Counted from the stretch's first letter, positions 33,367 to 42,027 are shown. The stretch: 64,000 bases of DNA from Emcibacteraceae bacterium (GCA_021774795.1 JAJFIR010000008.1:1-64000); one strand, 5' to 3'. Translations and numbers: made by a program. Notes: a model not told the origin generated them from the sequence alone.

Positions 33367-35823
33367 GTGGATATAGAAGGATTTAATGAATTTGAATTAA
33401 ATTTGGAAAAAAAATTTCCAAATAAAAAACTGCTATCTGCAATTGGTAAAGTTATAAATATCTATATTGATAAAAGACCTCGGAAAAAACGTGAAAGTGC
33501 ATACAAAGAAATTGATTTAGAGCCTTTAAGAGAAGAATTCTTTGAAACGGTTGGAGAAGGTATTCACGTTTATCGAGATTTTAAGCCTAAAAATGATGAG
33601 TTAGACAATTCTCTTACCCATTCTCACTATATCAAAAACTTGATTAGAGGTATTGGTGGACTCCGATTCCCATTAGCTGCCTATTATTGGTTTCATACAA
33701 AATATATCTCATCAAATTATGCTGCATTGATAGATGACGAACTATTTGGCGATGGAGTTTCTTACGAGCAATATTTCAAAAAATCAATTATAGGAAAGAA
33801 ATATTCCAAAGAAGAATCCAACCAACTTAGCCGTATATTTAGAAATAAACATATATCGAAGGAGGTTGGCACTTCTAACATAAAAATCGAAAATTTAGTT
33901 GCAGATGATGAAAAACAAGATGCTCTAACAAATAAAGAACGACAATTAATCATTCAGGCGATAACAGATTATATTGAGGGCGGACTTGTTAATATTGATT
34001 TGGAAGTGCCACAATTCCCTGCGGAAAGGCTTACATTCTTAAGTGACGTATATAGCCAAGATAAAAACATATATTTGGTTCGTGACGATATTAGGTATAA
34101 ATTTAATGTATCACTATTGAACGTATCTTTATTTTTTGAATCGTACGGCTTTCGGCTTCAGAAAACTCGAATTGAAAGAAATAGCAGAAAAAAAGATAGC
34201 CCTTTTATTATAACTTACTGGCCGATGAAAGAGGAGCGGGACAGTTGGAAAATCAATATTTGCGGCAAATATGCGCGTATACCTTTGAAGGGAACATTAA
34301 TTGATAGTTCCCGAGAAGAGATATTTTATGCTGATCTAGAAGAAGATAAAGAAAAACATTCTCTCTCAATGAAACATCTCATGGAACCCGCAGACATTGG
34401 GGTAGAGGGTATAAGCGAATATTGTGGTCACGAAAACAATCCAGAAAAGAAGCTCATTATAAACCAACTCATAATTGATCGCGTTATAAAAGAATGCGGT
34501 GAACAGGTGCAAAAGGTTTCTTTCGAGAGAGATGATTTTGTCATGGAACGTGACAATCCAAACGCGGCTTTACTAAAAAAAAGAATAGGCAAAACAGTTA
34601 ATAAAATTAGTGAAATTCATATTTCTCAAAACGATAATTTTATCCATCTCTTTAATCTTGCTAAACTATCAACGGATACCTTTAAAAGCCAAACTATAAA
34701 ACGAGTGGATTTATCAAATTTAGATTTAGAAATATTCGATTTTACAAATACTACATTTTTGGATTGTAAGAAAAACAATAGAACAAAATTTCCTAAATCT
34801 TTTCAAAAATTAAGGTTCATCCAATCCAATACCCTAACATTTGCACAGGCTGTAATAACAGGAAACCAAGATGTTATCCTAAAACGGATTAGAGAGGGAG
34901 TAGATGTAAACCAAAAAATAGAGCCTGAAAATGATTTGGATCGAACGGCGATGGATTTTGCGTGTCACTACGGATATGAATTTGTCGTGGATGCGTTGAT
35001 TGAAGCAGGTGCAGATGTCACTCTTTCTTATATCAGGAGTGAAGATGCGCCAATTATTACGGCCGTTACAATGGGGCATGCAAATATTGTAAAAAGCTTG
35101 ATTGAAGCGGGAGCAAGTGTCAATCATTTAGGTTTAGCTAAGAGCACGTTATTAATGCTCGCTTCTGAGAAGAACTATTTAAGTGTCGTTGAAACGTTGA
35201 TCAAATTTGGTGCAGAAGTTGATTTGTGTGACCATCATGGAAATTCAGCTTTGAGTCTCTCTTGCCGAGAGGGCCATTTGGAAATTGTGAAAGCTTTGGA
35301 AAATGCGGGTGCGGATATTGATTTGATAGGAAAATCAGATGGAAATCCAATAAATGTAGGAAACTTACCCATAGAGGAAGCGTGTAGAAAGGGGTATAAA
35401 GACGTTGTAAGATTTTTGATCGACGCTGGGGCAAATGTAAATTTAAAAAACAGTGGTCATTCTGCATTATCTCATGCTGCTGGTATGGGGTATGGAGAGA
35501 TAGTAAAGATGTTAATAAACGCTGGCGTGGATATTAAAAATGACCTTGCGTTGATAATTAACTCCCAATATGACTTTGCAAAAACGGCCAAAATATTGAT
35601 TGATGTAGGTTTGGATGTTAATTTTAGCACTCAAAATAATGAAACACCTTTGTATTTTGCATCTCGCGTTGGAAACACTACGATAGTAAGAATGTTGATA
35701 GAGGGTGGAGCTGATGTAAATGTGAAGACGCGTGACAAAAACTTAACAGCATTGAGAATGGCTCGTGAACACGGTTTTTCTGAAATTGTCGATATGCTGG
35801 TTGAAGCTGGAGCAACAGATTAG
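33367..35823 (+). CDS. Large ankyrin-repeat protein
   Basis: The protein has 818 residues. The GTG start at 33367 is preceded by ttggggtagt. About 1-490 is an unrecognised, charged region without membrane segments. From about 495 to the end are eight to nine ankyrin repeats, with units such as GYEFVVDALIEAGADV, GHANIVKSLIEAGASV, GHLEIVKALENAGADI and GNTTIVRMLIEGGADV. Ankyrin repeats bind proteins. The large novel N-terminus could be an effector or sensor domain. The gene is AT-rich compared with the transfer genes of the island. It may act with the small repeat protein just upstream. Confidence 0.85.
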   Translation: MDIEGFNEFELNLEKKFPNKKLLSAIGKVINIYIDKRPRKKRESAYKEIDLEPLREEFFETVGEGIHVYRDFKPKNDELDNSLTHSHYIKNLIRGIGGLRFPLAAYYWFHTKYISSNYAALIDDELFGDGVSYEQYFKKSIIGKKYSKEESNQLSRIFRNKHISKEVGTSNIKIENLVADDEKQDALTNKERQLIIQAITDYIEGGLVNIDLEVPQFPAERLTFLSDVYSQDKNIYLVRDDIRYKFNVSLLNVSLFFESYGFRLQKTRIERNSRKKDSPFIITYWPMKEERDSWKINICGKYARIPLKGTLIDSSREEIFYADLEEDKEKHSLSMKHLMEPADIGVEGISEYCGHENNPEKKLIINQLIIDRVIKECGEQVQKVSFERDDFVMERDNPNAALLKKRIGKTVNKISEIHISQNDNFIHLFNLAKLSTDTFKSQTIKRVDLSNLDLEIFDFTNTTFLDCKKNNRTKFPKSFQKLRFIQSNTLTFAQAVITGNQDVILKRIREGVDVNQKIEPENDLDRTAMDFACHYGYEFVVDALIEAGADVTLSYIRSEDAPIITAVTMGHANIVKSLIEAGASVNHLGLAKSTLLMLASEKNYLSVVETLIKFGAEVDLCDHHGNSALSLSCREGHLEIVKALENAGADIDLIGKSDGNPINVGNLPIEEACRKGYKDVVRFLIDAGANVNLKNSGHSALSHAAGMGYGEIVKMLINAGVDIKNDLALIINSQYDFAKTAKILIDVGLDVNFSTQNNETPLYFASRVGNTTIVRMLIEGGADVNVKTRDKNLTALRMAREHGFSEIVDMLVEAGATD

Positions 35824-35938
35824 TTCCACCTTCATATTAAGCCACCATCTCCAACTCCACAACGCGCCGCTGGATTGTTTCCCTGTTTACCCTAAACGCA
35901 TGCAAGGTCATCATTGGCAGGACAAGCAACTTTGTCCT

Positions 35939-36163
35939 TTAAACCCTATAAAAATAATCAGCAGGAATGTTTAGTTCTTCGATCAGCATGTAAAGCTGAG
36001 AAGCGGCGATACAGTTCTTAGCACCTTCAAATTTCTGATATTGCGGGGTGCTGACTTTGATGATTTCACTCATTTGCCTTTGTGACATACCTAGGTTCTT
36101 TCGTAATATAAAAAGCCTTGAAGCAATGTGCCTGTCAATTGGGTTGCCTGCTCTCCGTCTCAT
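35939..36163 (-). CDS. XRE-family regulator next to short tyrosine recombinase
   Basis: I start it at ATG 36163 with GAGGT upstream; the longer frame reads into the recombinase gene. The protein has 74 residues, almost all helix-turn-helix (RLFILRKNLGMSQRQMSEII, STPQYQKFEGAKNCIAASQL). Its start lies seven nucleotides after the recombinase stop, so both are on one mRNA. It could control the recombinase or act as an excisionase-like factor. Confidence 0.8.
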   Translation of the reverse strand: MRRRAGNPIDRHIASRLFILRKNLGMSQRQMSEIIKVSTPQYQKFEGAKNCIAASQLYMLIEELNIPADYFYRV

Positions 36164-36170
36164 ATCTACC

Positions 36171-36791
36171 TCAAGCCCACATAAGCTGTGCAATTTGACG
36201 TTCTTCAGGGCCAACCAGATCAATATAAATTTGCGTAGATTCAAGGTTCGTATGACCGAGCCATTTTTGTATCATCGTTACAGGAACGCCGGACAGTGCA
36301 GCTTTAACGCCGAATGCGTGACGCAAACCCCTAGCGCACGCTTTTGCACCAGCCAGCCCCGCAGCCTTCATGACAGTTTGAACAAGTTGCCATCCCTTGG
36401 TGCGGCTAAATGGGAACAACCTTATCTTTTCGCCGCCATCTGGCTTTGACTGCGCTTTTCTTATTTTATAAACTTTATTGAGTAGTTTTACGAATGGGGC
36501 GGGTAACGGTAATAGCCTGAATTTTTTTCCTTTATTGTTCCCGCGTTTTTTGAGGCTGCGGACAATGACTAAGAACTCATTGAGATCAATTGTAATTGCG
36601 CTCAATGCTAATGCTTCACTCGGGCGGCATCCTGTCCAATATATCATTTCACAGAAAAACCGCTCTTTGGGGCATTTCAGCACCGAGAGCGCATCATAAA
36701 ATCTTTTTCGCTCATCACTTGAAAGATATTTGCGGTCTCCCTTTAAAGTAAAAAGCGTCATTCCATTAAAGAAATCATGGGAATAATTCAT
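36171..36791 (-). CDS. Short tyrosine recombinase
   Basis: I start it at ATG 36791 with AGAGG eight nucleotides upstream. The protein has 206 residues, only the catalytic domain. TGCRPSEALAL (Arg), RGLRHAFGVKAA (Arg/His), WLGHTNLESTQIYID (His and nucleophile Tyr) are all present, so catalysis looks possible, but the N-terminal core-binding domain is missing. Such short forms occur among small mobile elements. It is unlikely to have made the tRNA-Thr insertion because it lies 11 kb from both ends. It may mark a nested element within 33-38 kb. Confidence 0.85.
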   Translation of the reverse strand: MNYSHDFFNGMTLFTLKGDRKYLSSDERKRFYDALSVLKCPKERFFCEMIYWTGCRPSEALALSAITIDLNEFLVIVRSLKKRGNNKGKKFRLLPLPAPFVKLLNKVYKIRKAQSKPDGGEKIRLFPFSRTKGWQLVQTVMKAAGLAGAKACARGLRHAFGVKAALSGVPVTMIQKWLGHTNLESTQIYIDLVGPEERQIAQLMWA

Positions 36792-37000
36792 TATAAACAC
36801 CTCTTTTATAAATATTTTTATAAACAGTTTAAGTAAAACTGTTTCATCTAAAATACTCCTTTGTAAACCGTATATATCCAGTGCTTTTAGTAATATTGCA
36901 TCTTGTCATTAGCATTTATTATTAATAAAAACTCCTTAATATTCAAGTGCTAAAACAGTTTTACTTATTTTGTTCACGGGTAGTTAAGTCTTTACCTAAT

Positions 37001-37543
37001 ATGAAGAATTTTAAATGGATTGGGGTTGTTTTGGGTATGATCTTGATGATTTTTGCGCCTCAATCTCAGGCGCAAGATTTACAAGCTTTGTTAAATGCTC
37101 AAGTTACAAAAGCTGCTAAACACGACACACGTTTGTCCAGAATGGAAAAACTGTTTGAAAAGCGATGCGAGATGATAGAGAAATATCTTGGGTTCAAAGA
37201 CGACCCAATGGGTAAGGCTATGGAGTATTCTTGCCAAGAACCCCAAATCGGAATTGCATTTTATGCTGGGCCGGATTTAGGTGATTATCCCCCCTCACAT
37301 ATAGAAAGGGTGTTTCTGGATAGAATCGGCGATGAAGGATTGAAAGCAAAAGTGTTTACAGACTTGAAACACGAACATGGAAGTAACGTAGTCTTTTTTA
37401 TCAATGGCGAAACATATTTAAAAGACCCCGTAGACCCTGTAAAAGCATTGGAGCAAGTGAAGTATCTTGTTGCCGAGGCCAAGCTTATTTTTATATCCAG
37501 AAAACAAGTTGATGTGTGGCCGCAAGAAAAGGTGATCAACTAA
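37001..37543 (+). CDS. Hypothetical exported protein
   Basis: I start it at ATG 37001, which gives a normal signal peptide (KNFKWIGVVLGMILMIFAPQ, cut after SQA); a GTG at 36947 would add 18 residues before it. Neither has a clear ribosome site. The protein has 180 residues. Two Cys (KRCEMIEK, YSCQEP) may form a disulphide. I do not recognise the domain. Its 3' end overlaps the end of the converging gene 37536-38174 by eight nucleotides. Confidence 0.6.
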   Translation: MKNFKWIGVVLGMILMIFAPQSQAQDLQALLNAQVTKAAKHDTRLSRMEKLFEKRCEMIEKYLGFKDDPMGKAMEYSCQEPQIGIAFYAGPDLGDYPPSHIERVFLDRIGDEGLKAKVFTDLKHEHGSNVVFFINGETYLKDPVDPVKALEQVKYLVAEAKLIFISRKQVDVWPQEKVIN

Positions 37544-38174
37544 AATCAGGTGGTCGCCCAAAAGCTGAAAAAGTGCTGTCTTGCAAATCATCATTGAGGT
37601 CTGTGTTTGACCGATCATTAACATCATCAACGAGATTAATATCTTCACTGTCGAATGCCTGATCTTGGGCAGTTTCTAACTGGTTTTGTTGCCCTCTTTT
37701 TTCCAACCAGTACTTAAAATCAGGATTAGCGTAAATGTTGGTATGGTCGATTGTTCCGTTAGCAATCCCCTCATTTAAGGCCTCAGCAATTGCCTTGCGC
37801 CTTTCTTCGGGATCATCAATCGTCATAATCTCTTTATAGACATCTGGTTCAAGATACTCGGCGGCAAGGTTTTCGGCAAAGTCGTCGCCGTACTTTCCAG
37901 CCATCATACTTTCGAAATCAGGAAGCGACATTTCGTTGATTATGTTCATAAGAACCATGTCGTCTAAAGAACGTTTCGCTTTCTTCTTTTCTAACTGAAT
38001 ATTATTAGTGCGGCCCGATGCGTTAATGTTTATACCGCCTACAGTTTTATCACCTGTTTCATTCATAAGAGCGCCTATATAATAATTGGCGCGAAGCTGC
38101 TCTAAAGTTTCGCCGGATGCTTCTTGACGCTGCACTTCAAAGTTCTTCAAAAGATCGTGTTTCTTGAAACCCAT
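37536..38174 (-). CDS. Hypothetical soluble acidic protein
   Basis: The protein has 212 residues. The ATG is preceded by ACGGGGGTG. It has no signal or membrane segment. It is rich in Asp/Glu/Asn toward the C-terminus and begins with a basic stretch. I do not recognise it. The upstream 590 nt are non-coding and hold hairpin H2 and a cluster of three hairpins, so this gene may be regulated by RNA from there. Confidence 0.6.
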   Translation of the reverse strand: MGFKKHDLLKNFEVQRQEASGETLEQLRANYYIGALMNETGDKTVGGININASGRTNNIQLEKKKAKRSLDDMVLMNIINEMSLPDFESMMAGKYGDDFAENLAAEYLEPDVYKEIMTIDDPEERRKAIAEALNEGIANGTIDHTNIYANPDFKYWLEKRGQQNQLETAQDQAFDSEDINLVDDVNDRSNTDLNDDLQDSTFSAFGRPPDFS

Positions 38175-38430
38175 TACACCCCCGTTTGGAGATTGCGGGG
38201 TAGTGGATCAAAAGAATCATGGTTTGCTAGAACAAACCAAAGATTACAATCAAGAAACTTGATTGTAATCCTCCCTAAATCTTTCATCGAAACTCGCCCC
38301 AATGTCCCACCATCCCTGTTTTTTTGACCGATTTATTCACATAAACATTATATGAATAATGTCTTAAAATCCCCTTAATATCATGACTGTTTTACAGGGT
38401 AAGACTGAGCTGTATCGTGTGTAAAAAGAA

Positions 38431-38465
38431 GAAAGCTAGGTCCTTGGGGGGGAAACCTAGCCTTC
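38431..38465 (-). other. Hairpin H2 with TTCCCCCCC loop
   Basis: On the minus strand GAAGGCTAGGT pairs with ACCTAGCTTTC (11 bp with one G-U) around TTCCCCCCCAAGG. TTCTTTTT follows the stem, so a terminator or small-RNA end on the minus strand is likely. The stem core GGCTAGGT...ACCTAGC and the loop are nearly the same as H1 in island 1, and some sequence beyond the hairpin (ata-agc-caaatgg) is also alike. Confidence 0.6.
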
Positions 38466-38646
38466 TGAACCTGAAAAGCATCAAAGCTTGTAAGGTGTAA
38501 TACTTATAGCAAATGGTTTAAGTTATGGGAATTTAAAAAGTTAAAAATTAGAACGTAAGGTTATAGCGATTGAAGCATAGAGTATGCGTCTGCCATTGGA
38601 GTGAATTGTCTGACACGTTTGGTATTTAGAGTATTTTGGATGATCG

Positions 38647-38729
38647 CAAGATGTGCGTGTAGTACACGCATCTTGAAGAACTGCGCAAACTGCGTTTGCT
38701 TGGCAAGGAAAACCCGCTGCGCGTTTTCC
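38647..38729. other. Three consecutive hairpins
   Basis: Hairpin a: CAAGATG(tg)CGTG and CACGCATCTTG (38647-38675). Hairpin b: GCAAAC-tgc-GTTTGC (38685-38699). Hairpin c: GGAAAAC and GTTTTCC with a 9-nt loop (38707-38729). Such a row of stems in a gene-free region suggests a structured RNA, a REP-like cluster or a protein-recognition site such as an origin of transfer. No reverse transcriptase is nearby, so a retron is unlikely. Confidence 0.5.
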
Positions 38730-38764
38730 GTTGCATCCAATCCGGCTAAGAATAATTTCTCTAT

Positions 38765-39982
38765 TTATAAATTTAGTAACCTCACATCAGCAACAAAACT
38801 TTCCAGTGTTTGCAGATGGGGTTGCACTGATTTTGGATATGTAGAAATTATTGGTTTTGGCACAACTAATTTTACATTGGCTTCCTGCATCTCTCTGAAC
38901 TGATTTTCAGAAACTCCTTCTTGTAAAGTAAGTAAATGCTTGTTTGGTATTCTGTTTGCTTCATTTAAAATTTGCCTCCATCGATCCTTGCAGGTCGTTT
39001 TGACAGCAAGCATTCTAAGATTTTTCTCCGGAAATGTAGGGTCTTGATAACAAGATTGGTTAGGAAAAAGAAAGTCGGGGCGTTTTCCAGGCTCTGAATG
39101 CGGTTGATGCTGAAAATCCTTTTCTTCACCAAGGTTTTCTTCAATAAAAATAGCTTTTGCATGTAATTCAAGTGAGTGTCCTGAGCGAGCCTTGCGTCTT
39201 TGCAGAAGAGATTGTGCAAAAGTTACAAAATCCGTAACATTATCAAACCCCTCTTTTATGCGAGGTAAGGCAATGGCTTCTTCCACACTCTGAAAAATTT
39301 CAAACTCACAATTACGGCGTTTGATAAGGCGTTGATCAATATCCACACCATGACTAGGACGAAAATCCAATGTTTTTTGAATAATTTCAGCCCCCGTCGG
39401 AAATTTAATGAGCCAGTCAGTCGGAATATCCTGTGATTTAAGCCAGCAACTATTGTCTGGTCGTTTAATATCAAAAAGATCCGGCTGCCCAAAGTCTTTT
39501 AACCTCCATTCACCTGGTTGAATTGGTCCAATTCTATCCTCGACCTGATCTTCTTCTGTTTCATGTCTACATACCCAGACATGGCAACAGTCAGCTTCGC
39601 GATTTTCATCTCGCCTGAAAGAAAATACGGCCAGTGAACCTGTACTTTCAGGGTCAAGAAGTGCAGAAGCACCACCACCAAGATTGGTTATGCGTGCTTC
39701 ATTTCTTGTTCCACCTCTATACTTATTATTGTACCAGATAACTGTCGCTTGACGTGCATCAGGATGTGAATCAATCATGAGATAAAATTCTTTTCTTGGA
39801 TTTTCAACATTTTGATCATGAATTGACGGAAAAATATCGAACAGAATTTTTTTTGGTATGTAGGGACCTGCCTGATGTGATTTATTGGCAAGTGTATCAT
39901 TGCCGGAAAGACGTTTTATATACCAGATATGCTCAGGTTTTGAATATTCATCCATCCATTCTGTAACATCATATAAAGCCAT
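38765..39982 (-). CDS. EcoRII-like type II restriction endonuclease
   Basis: The protein has 405 residues, the length of EcoRII (about 404). The C-terminal catalytic domain is recognisable: RKARSGHSLELHAKAIF, RPDFLFPNQSCY, LAVKTTCKDRWRQILNEANR, KHLLTLQEGVSENQFREM, VKLVVP. The N-terminal part (about 1-170) corresponds to the effector-binding domain of type IIE enzymes. EcoRII cuts at CCWGG and needs more than one site. The neighbouring Dcm-type methylase and Vsr fit this specificity. It overlaps the end of the vsr gene by one nucleotide and is last in the operon. Specificity is inferred from family resemblance. Confidence 0.9.
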   Translation of the reverse strand: MALYDVTEWMDEYSKPEHIWYIKRLSGNDTLANKSHQAGPYIPKKILFDIFPSIHDQNVENPRKEFYLMIDSHPDARQATVIWYNNKYRGGTRNEARITNLGGGASALLDPESTGSLAVFSFRRDENREADCCHVWVCRHETEEDQVEDRIGPIQPGEWRLKDFGQPDLFDIKRPDNSCWLKSQDIPTDWLIKFPTGAEIIQKTLDFRPSHGVDIDQRLIKRRNCEFEIFQSVEEAIALPRIKEGFDNVTDFVTFAQSLLQRRKARSGHSLELHAKAIFIEENLGEEKDFQHQPHSEPGKRPDFLFPNQSCYQDPTFPEKNLRMLAVKTTCKDRWRQILNEANRIPNKHLLTLQEGVSENQFREMQEANVKLVVPKPIISTYPKSVQPHLQTLESFVADVRLLNL

Positions 39983-40437
39983 TACATTCCCCTGATTTCC
40001 ATGTTCTGCCTATCATTATTTTCAAGCCAGGAAACTATTTCACTAACTAAATCTTCCCGTGACAAACGGGTTTTACCTTTTAGAGAGCATTCCCATATTG
40101 TCAGATTTTTTATATTCAGTTTTTTCAACGTCAATTTTATTTTTTTATCTCTTTGAAAATTACCAAGAATTTTTTCTTTCCAAAACTTTACTCTTGTGGA
40201 AGGCCATTTAAACAAATGACAATCATGTTTATGCCAAAAGCACCCATGTATAAAAATTACAGCATTTCTGGATGAAAACACAAGATCAGGTTTTCCTGGC
40301 AGACGTTTGTCATGCAACCTGTAACGGTATCCAAGTTTATGAAGTGCTTTTCTTATTATCATTTCTGGTTTGGTGTTATACCCTTTAATACCAGACATCA
40401 TCCGACTACGCGTAGCCCTGTCAACAATATCAGCCAT
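39982..40437 (-). CDS. vsr: Very short patch repair endonuclease Vsr
   Basis: The protein has 151 residues. TRSRMMSGIKGYNTKPEMII, LPGKPDLVF (catalytic Asp) and FIHGCFWHKHDCHLFKWP (zinc and active-site residues) are diagnostic. Vsr nicks next to a T in T:G mismatches that arise when 5-methylcytosine at Dcm-type sites deaminates, so it limits mutation caused by the adjacent methylase. The gene overlaps the methylase by eight nucleotides and the restriction gene by one. The compact order methylase-Vsr-restriction enzyme makes a single operon. Confidence 0.95.
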   Translation of the reverse strand: MADIVDRATRSRMMSGIKGYNTKPEMIIRKALHKLGYRYRLHDKRLPGKPDLVFSSRNAVIFIHGCFWHKHDCHLFKWPSTRVKFWKEKILGNFQRDKKIKLTLKKLNIKNLTIWECSLKGKTRLSREDLVSEIVSWLENNDRQNMEIRGM

Positions 40438-41707
40438 TTGCAGTCTTTTTAATTTTTGTTGCTATGCTATCTACAGCCTCACTTTGAATAATGTATGGAG
40501 CCATATGACGTGCTATAGCAGCGGCAACCGGAGCCACTACGGCATTTCCAAACTGCCTGTAGGCCTGTGTATCAGAAACAGGTATTTTAAACTTTTTTTC
40601 GCCAGGAATATCAAATCCCATCAAACGTGCACATTCACGGGGTGTCAGGCGGCGAGGGTTTTTGCCCTTACGCTCAATTAATATTTCTGACCCATCTTTG
40701 TAATACCTGGCAGAAAGAGTTCGGGCAATGTTATCAGGTCCCGCCAAGCCAAACCCAAAACCATTGCCTTTTGCTTTATGTTTTTTCGCATAGTCCTGCA
40801 AATACTGCCATAGATGATCAGAAAGTGAATATTTATCGGATACACGCGCTTTTTTTCCTATTGTGAAATGTCCTTCCGGTGTTTCACTACCATCTTCTGA
40901 ATGCAAAATTGTTTTTAGTGTCGGTCCATCAGACACGTCCGGCAATTCAAGATTATCAATAGAAAAATCGTTTTTATCTCTAAAACCGACTATAAAAATT
41001 CTTTCCCTGTGCTGAGGAACCAGGCATTTTGCGTCAATGACTCTTTTTTCGACAACATCGTAACCTAATTCTTCTTTCAAGGTCTTGAAAATTACTTTGA
41101 AGGTGTTTCCCTTGTCATGGTTGATAAGGTTTTTGACATTTTCCAATAGAAACGCTTTTGGTCTGTGATGTTGAATTATTCTGGCAACATCAAAAAATAA
41201 AGTCCCTTGTGCCTCGCATCTGAAACCATGAGAACGCCCAAGTGAATTTTTCTTTGAAACTCCGGCAATGGAAAAGGGCTGACAAGGGAATCCTGCCAGC
41301 AGCAGATCATGCTCTGGAATATCTTTTGCATCAATTTTTTGAATATCTCCCATAACATCATGATCATCTTGCGGATAGTTGGCACGGTAGGTTTGTTGAG
41401 CAAACCTGTCCCACTCAGATGTAAAGACACATTTACCGCCTATTGCGTCAAACCCGCGCCGCAATCCCCCGATTCCCGCAAAGAGGTCAATAAAGCGAAA
41501 CTGACAAGCATCCTTTTTTAAAAGGTCATTATTAGATACAAGTTCTTTAAGCATGTGAATAACCGTCTTCCGAGGTAAACTTTCACCCTTCTCATAACGC
41601 CACAATGTTCGGGGCGCGTAATCAAGATGATCTACCAGTTCTTCAACTGACAGGCCTGTTTTTTGGCGCAAAATGGAGAACTCGCTAGCTGCATTGATAA
41701 TATTCAT
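40430..41707 (-). CDS. dcm: DNA (cytosine-5) methyltransferase, Dcm/M.EcoRII type, with N-terminal HTH
   Basis: The protein has 425 residues. The N-terminal 55 form a helix-turn-helix (LRQKTGLSVEELVDHLDYAP, LWRYEKGES). FAGIGGLRRGFDAIG (77-91, SAM site), GFPCQPFSIAG with catalytic Cys142, and FLLENVKNL (ENV motif) are all in place, and the target-recognition part precedes NPRRLTPRECARLMGFD. It would methylate the inner C of CCWGG, protecting against the adjacent EcoRII-like enzyme. The helix-turn-helix suggests that the enzyme represses its own promoter, as in M.EcoRII. The gene is first in the operon, and the 320-nt gap upstream of it holds hairpin H4. Confidence 0.95.
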   Translation of the reverse strand: MNIINAASEFSILRQKTGLSVEELVDHLDYAPRTLWRYEKGESLPRKTVIHMLKELVSNNDLLKKDACQFRFIDLFAGIGGLRRGFDAIGGKCVFTSEWDRFAQQTYRANYPQDDHDVMGDIQKIDAKDIPEHDLLLAGFPCQPFSIAGVSKKNSLGRSHGFRCEAQGTLFFDVARIIQHHRPKAFLLENVKNLINHDKGNTFKVIFKTLKEELGYDVVEKRVIDAKCLVPQHRERIFIVGFRDKNDFSIDNLELPDVSDGPTLKTILHSEDGSETPEGHFTIGKKARVSDKYSLSDHLWQYLQDYAKKHKAKGNGFGFGLAGPDNIARTLSARYYKDGSEILIERKGKNPRRLTPRECARLMGFDIPGEKKFKIPVSDTQAYRQFGNAVVAPVAAAIARHMAPYIIQSEAVDSIATKIKKTANG

Positions 41708-42027
41708 GTAATTCCTCTAGGTATTTTTTTGCCATTATGGCTTTAGGATTCCAAGAAATCAACAAAAAAATAAGAACAAAACGAAAACAAAAACATTTTT
41801 TTGAAAACTTAGGGGCCAGCCCTCGGCGCACTTCAAATAAAACCAGACGCAGAGATTATTTCGTAATCGGTTCCCCCTAAAGCTTTCCCCCAATTACGAA
41901 GATAATCTTGCGCGGCTTTTTTCTTCCGCTTGCACACCCGTTGTAGGTGTCTGCATGGGTTTTAAGGCGAAAAGAAAGTTTTCGCTTAAACTCCAATTTC
42001 TATTAAGGAAGCACTTTTGAGATTTTT
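41708..42027. other. 320-nt gap between the methylase and relaxase genes
   Basis: No gene is seen. It holds the promoter region of the restriction operon (minus strand), hairpin H4 (41853-41908), and a T-run at 41916-41921 on the plus strand. It is downstream of the relaxase gene. Origin of transfer sequences often lie near relaxase genes, but more often upstream of them; I cannot place a nic site. Confidence 0.5.
41853..41908 (+). other. Hairpin H4 with two TTCCCCC motifs in its loop
   Basis: AGATTATTTCGTAAT (41853-41867) pairs with ATTACGAA-g-ATAATCT (41893-41908): 15 base pairs with a single bulged G. The 25-nt loop contains TTCCCCC twice (41871-41877 and 41884-41890), the second one as TTTCCCCCAA, the same motif as in the loops of H1 to H3. 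The motif is on the plus strand here. Confidence 0.55.

Larger units (their letters stand above)
38175..38764. other. 590-nt non-coding stretch with several hairpins
   Basis: No credible gene is seen. The stretch holds hairpin H2 (38431-38465) and a cluster of three hairpins in 83 nt (38647-38729). A 303-nt plus-strand frame over the cluster overlaps the restriction gene in antisense and has no domain, so I reject it. The region could encode one or more small RNAs, or serve as the element's origin of transfer. Confidence 0.5.

Noticed and set aside
38175-38764. Retron or other RT-linked structured RNA
   Set aside because: The hairpins invite this reading, but no reverse transcriptase is encoded in the window.
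38601-38903. 100-codon plus-strand frame over the hairpin cluster
   Set aside because: It overlaps the restriction gene in antisense, has no recognisable domain and its sequence is explained by the hairpins and the restriction gene.
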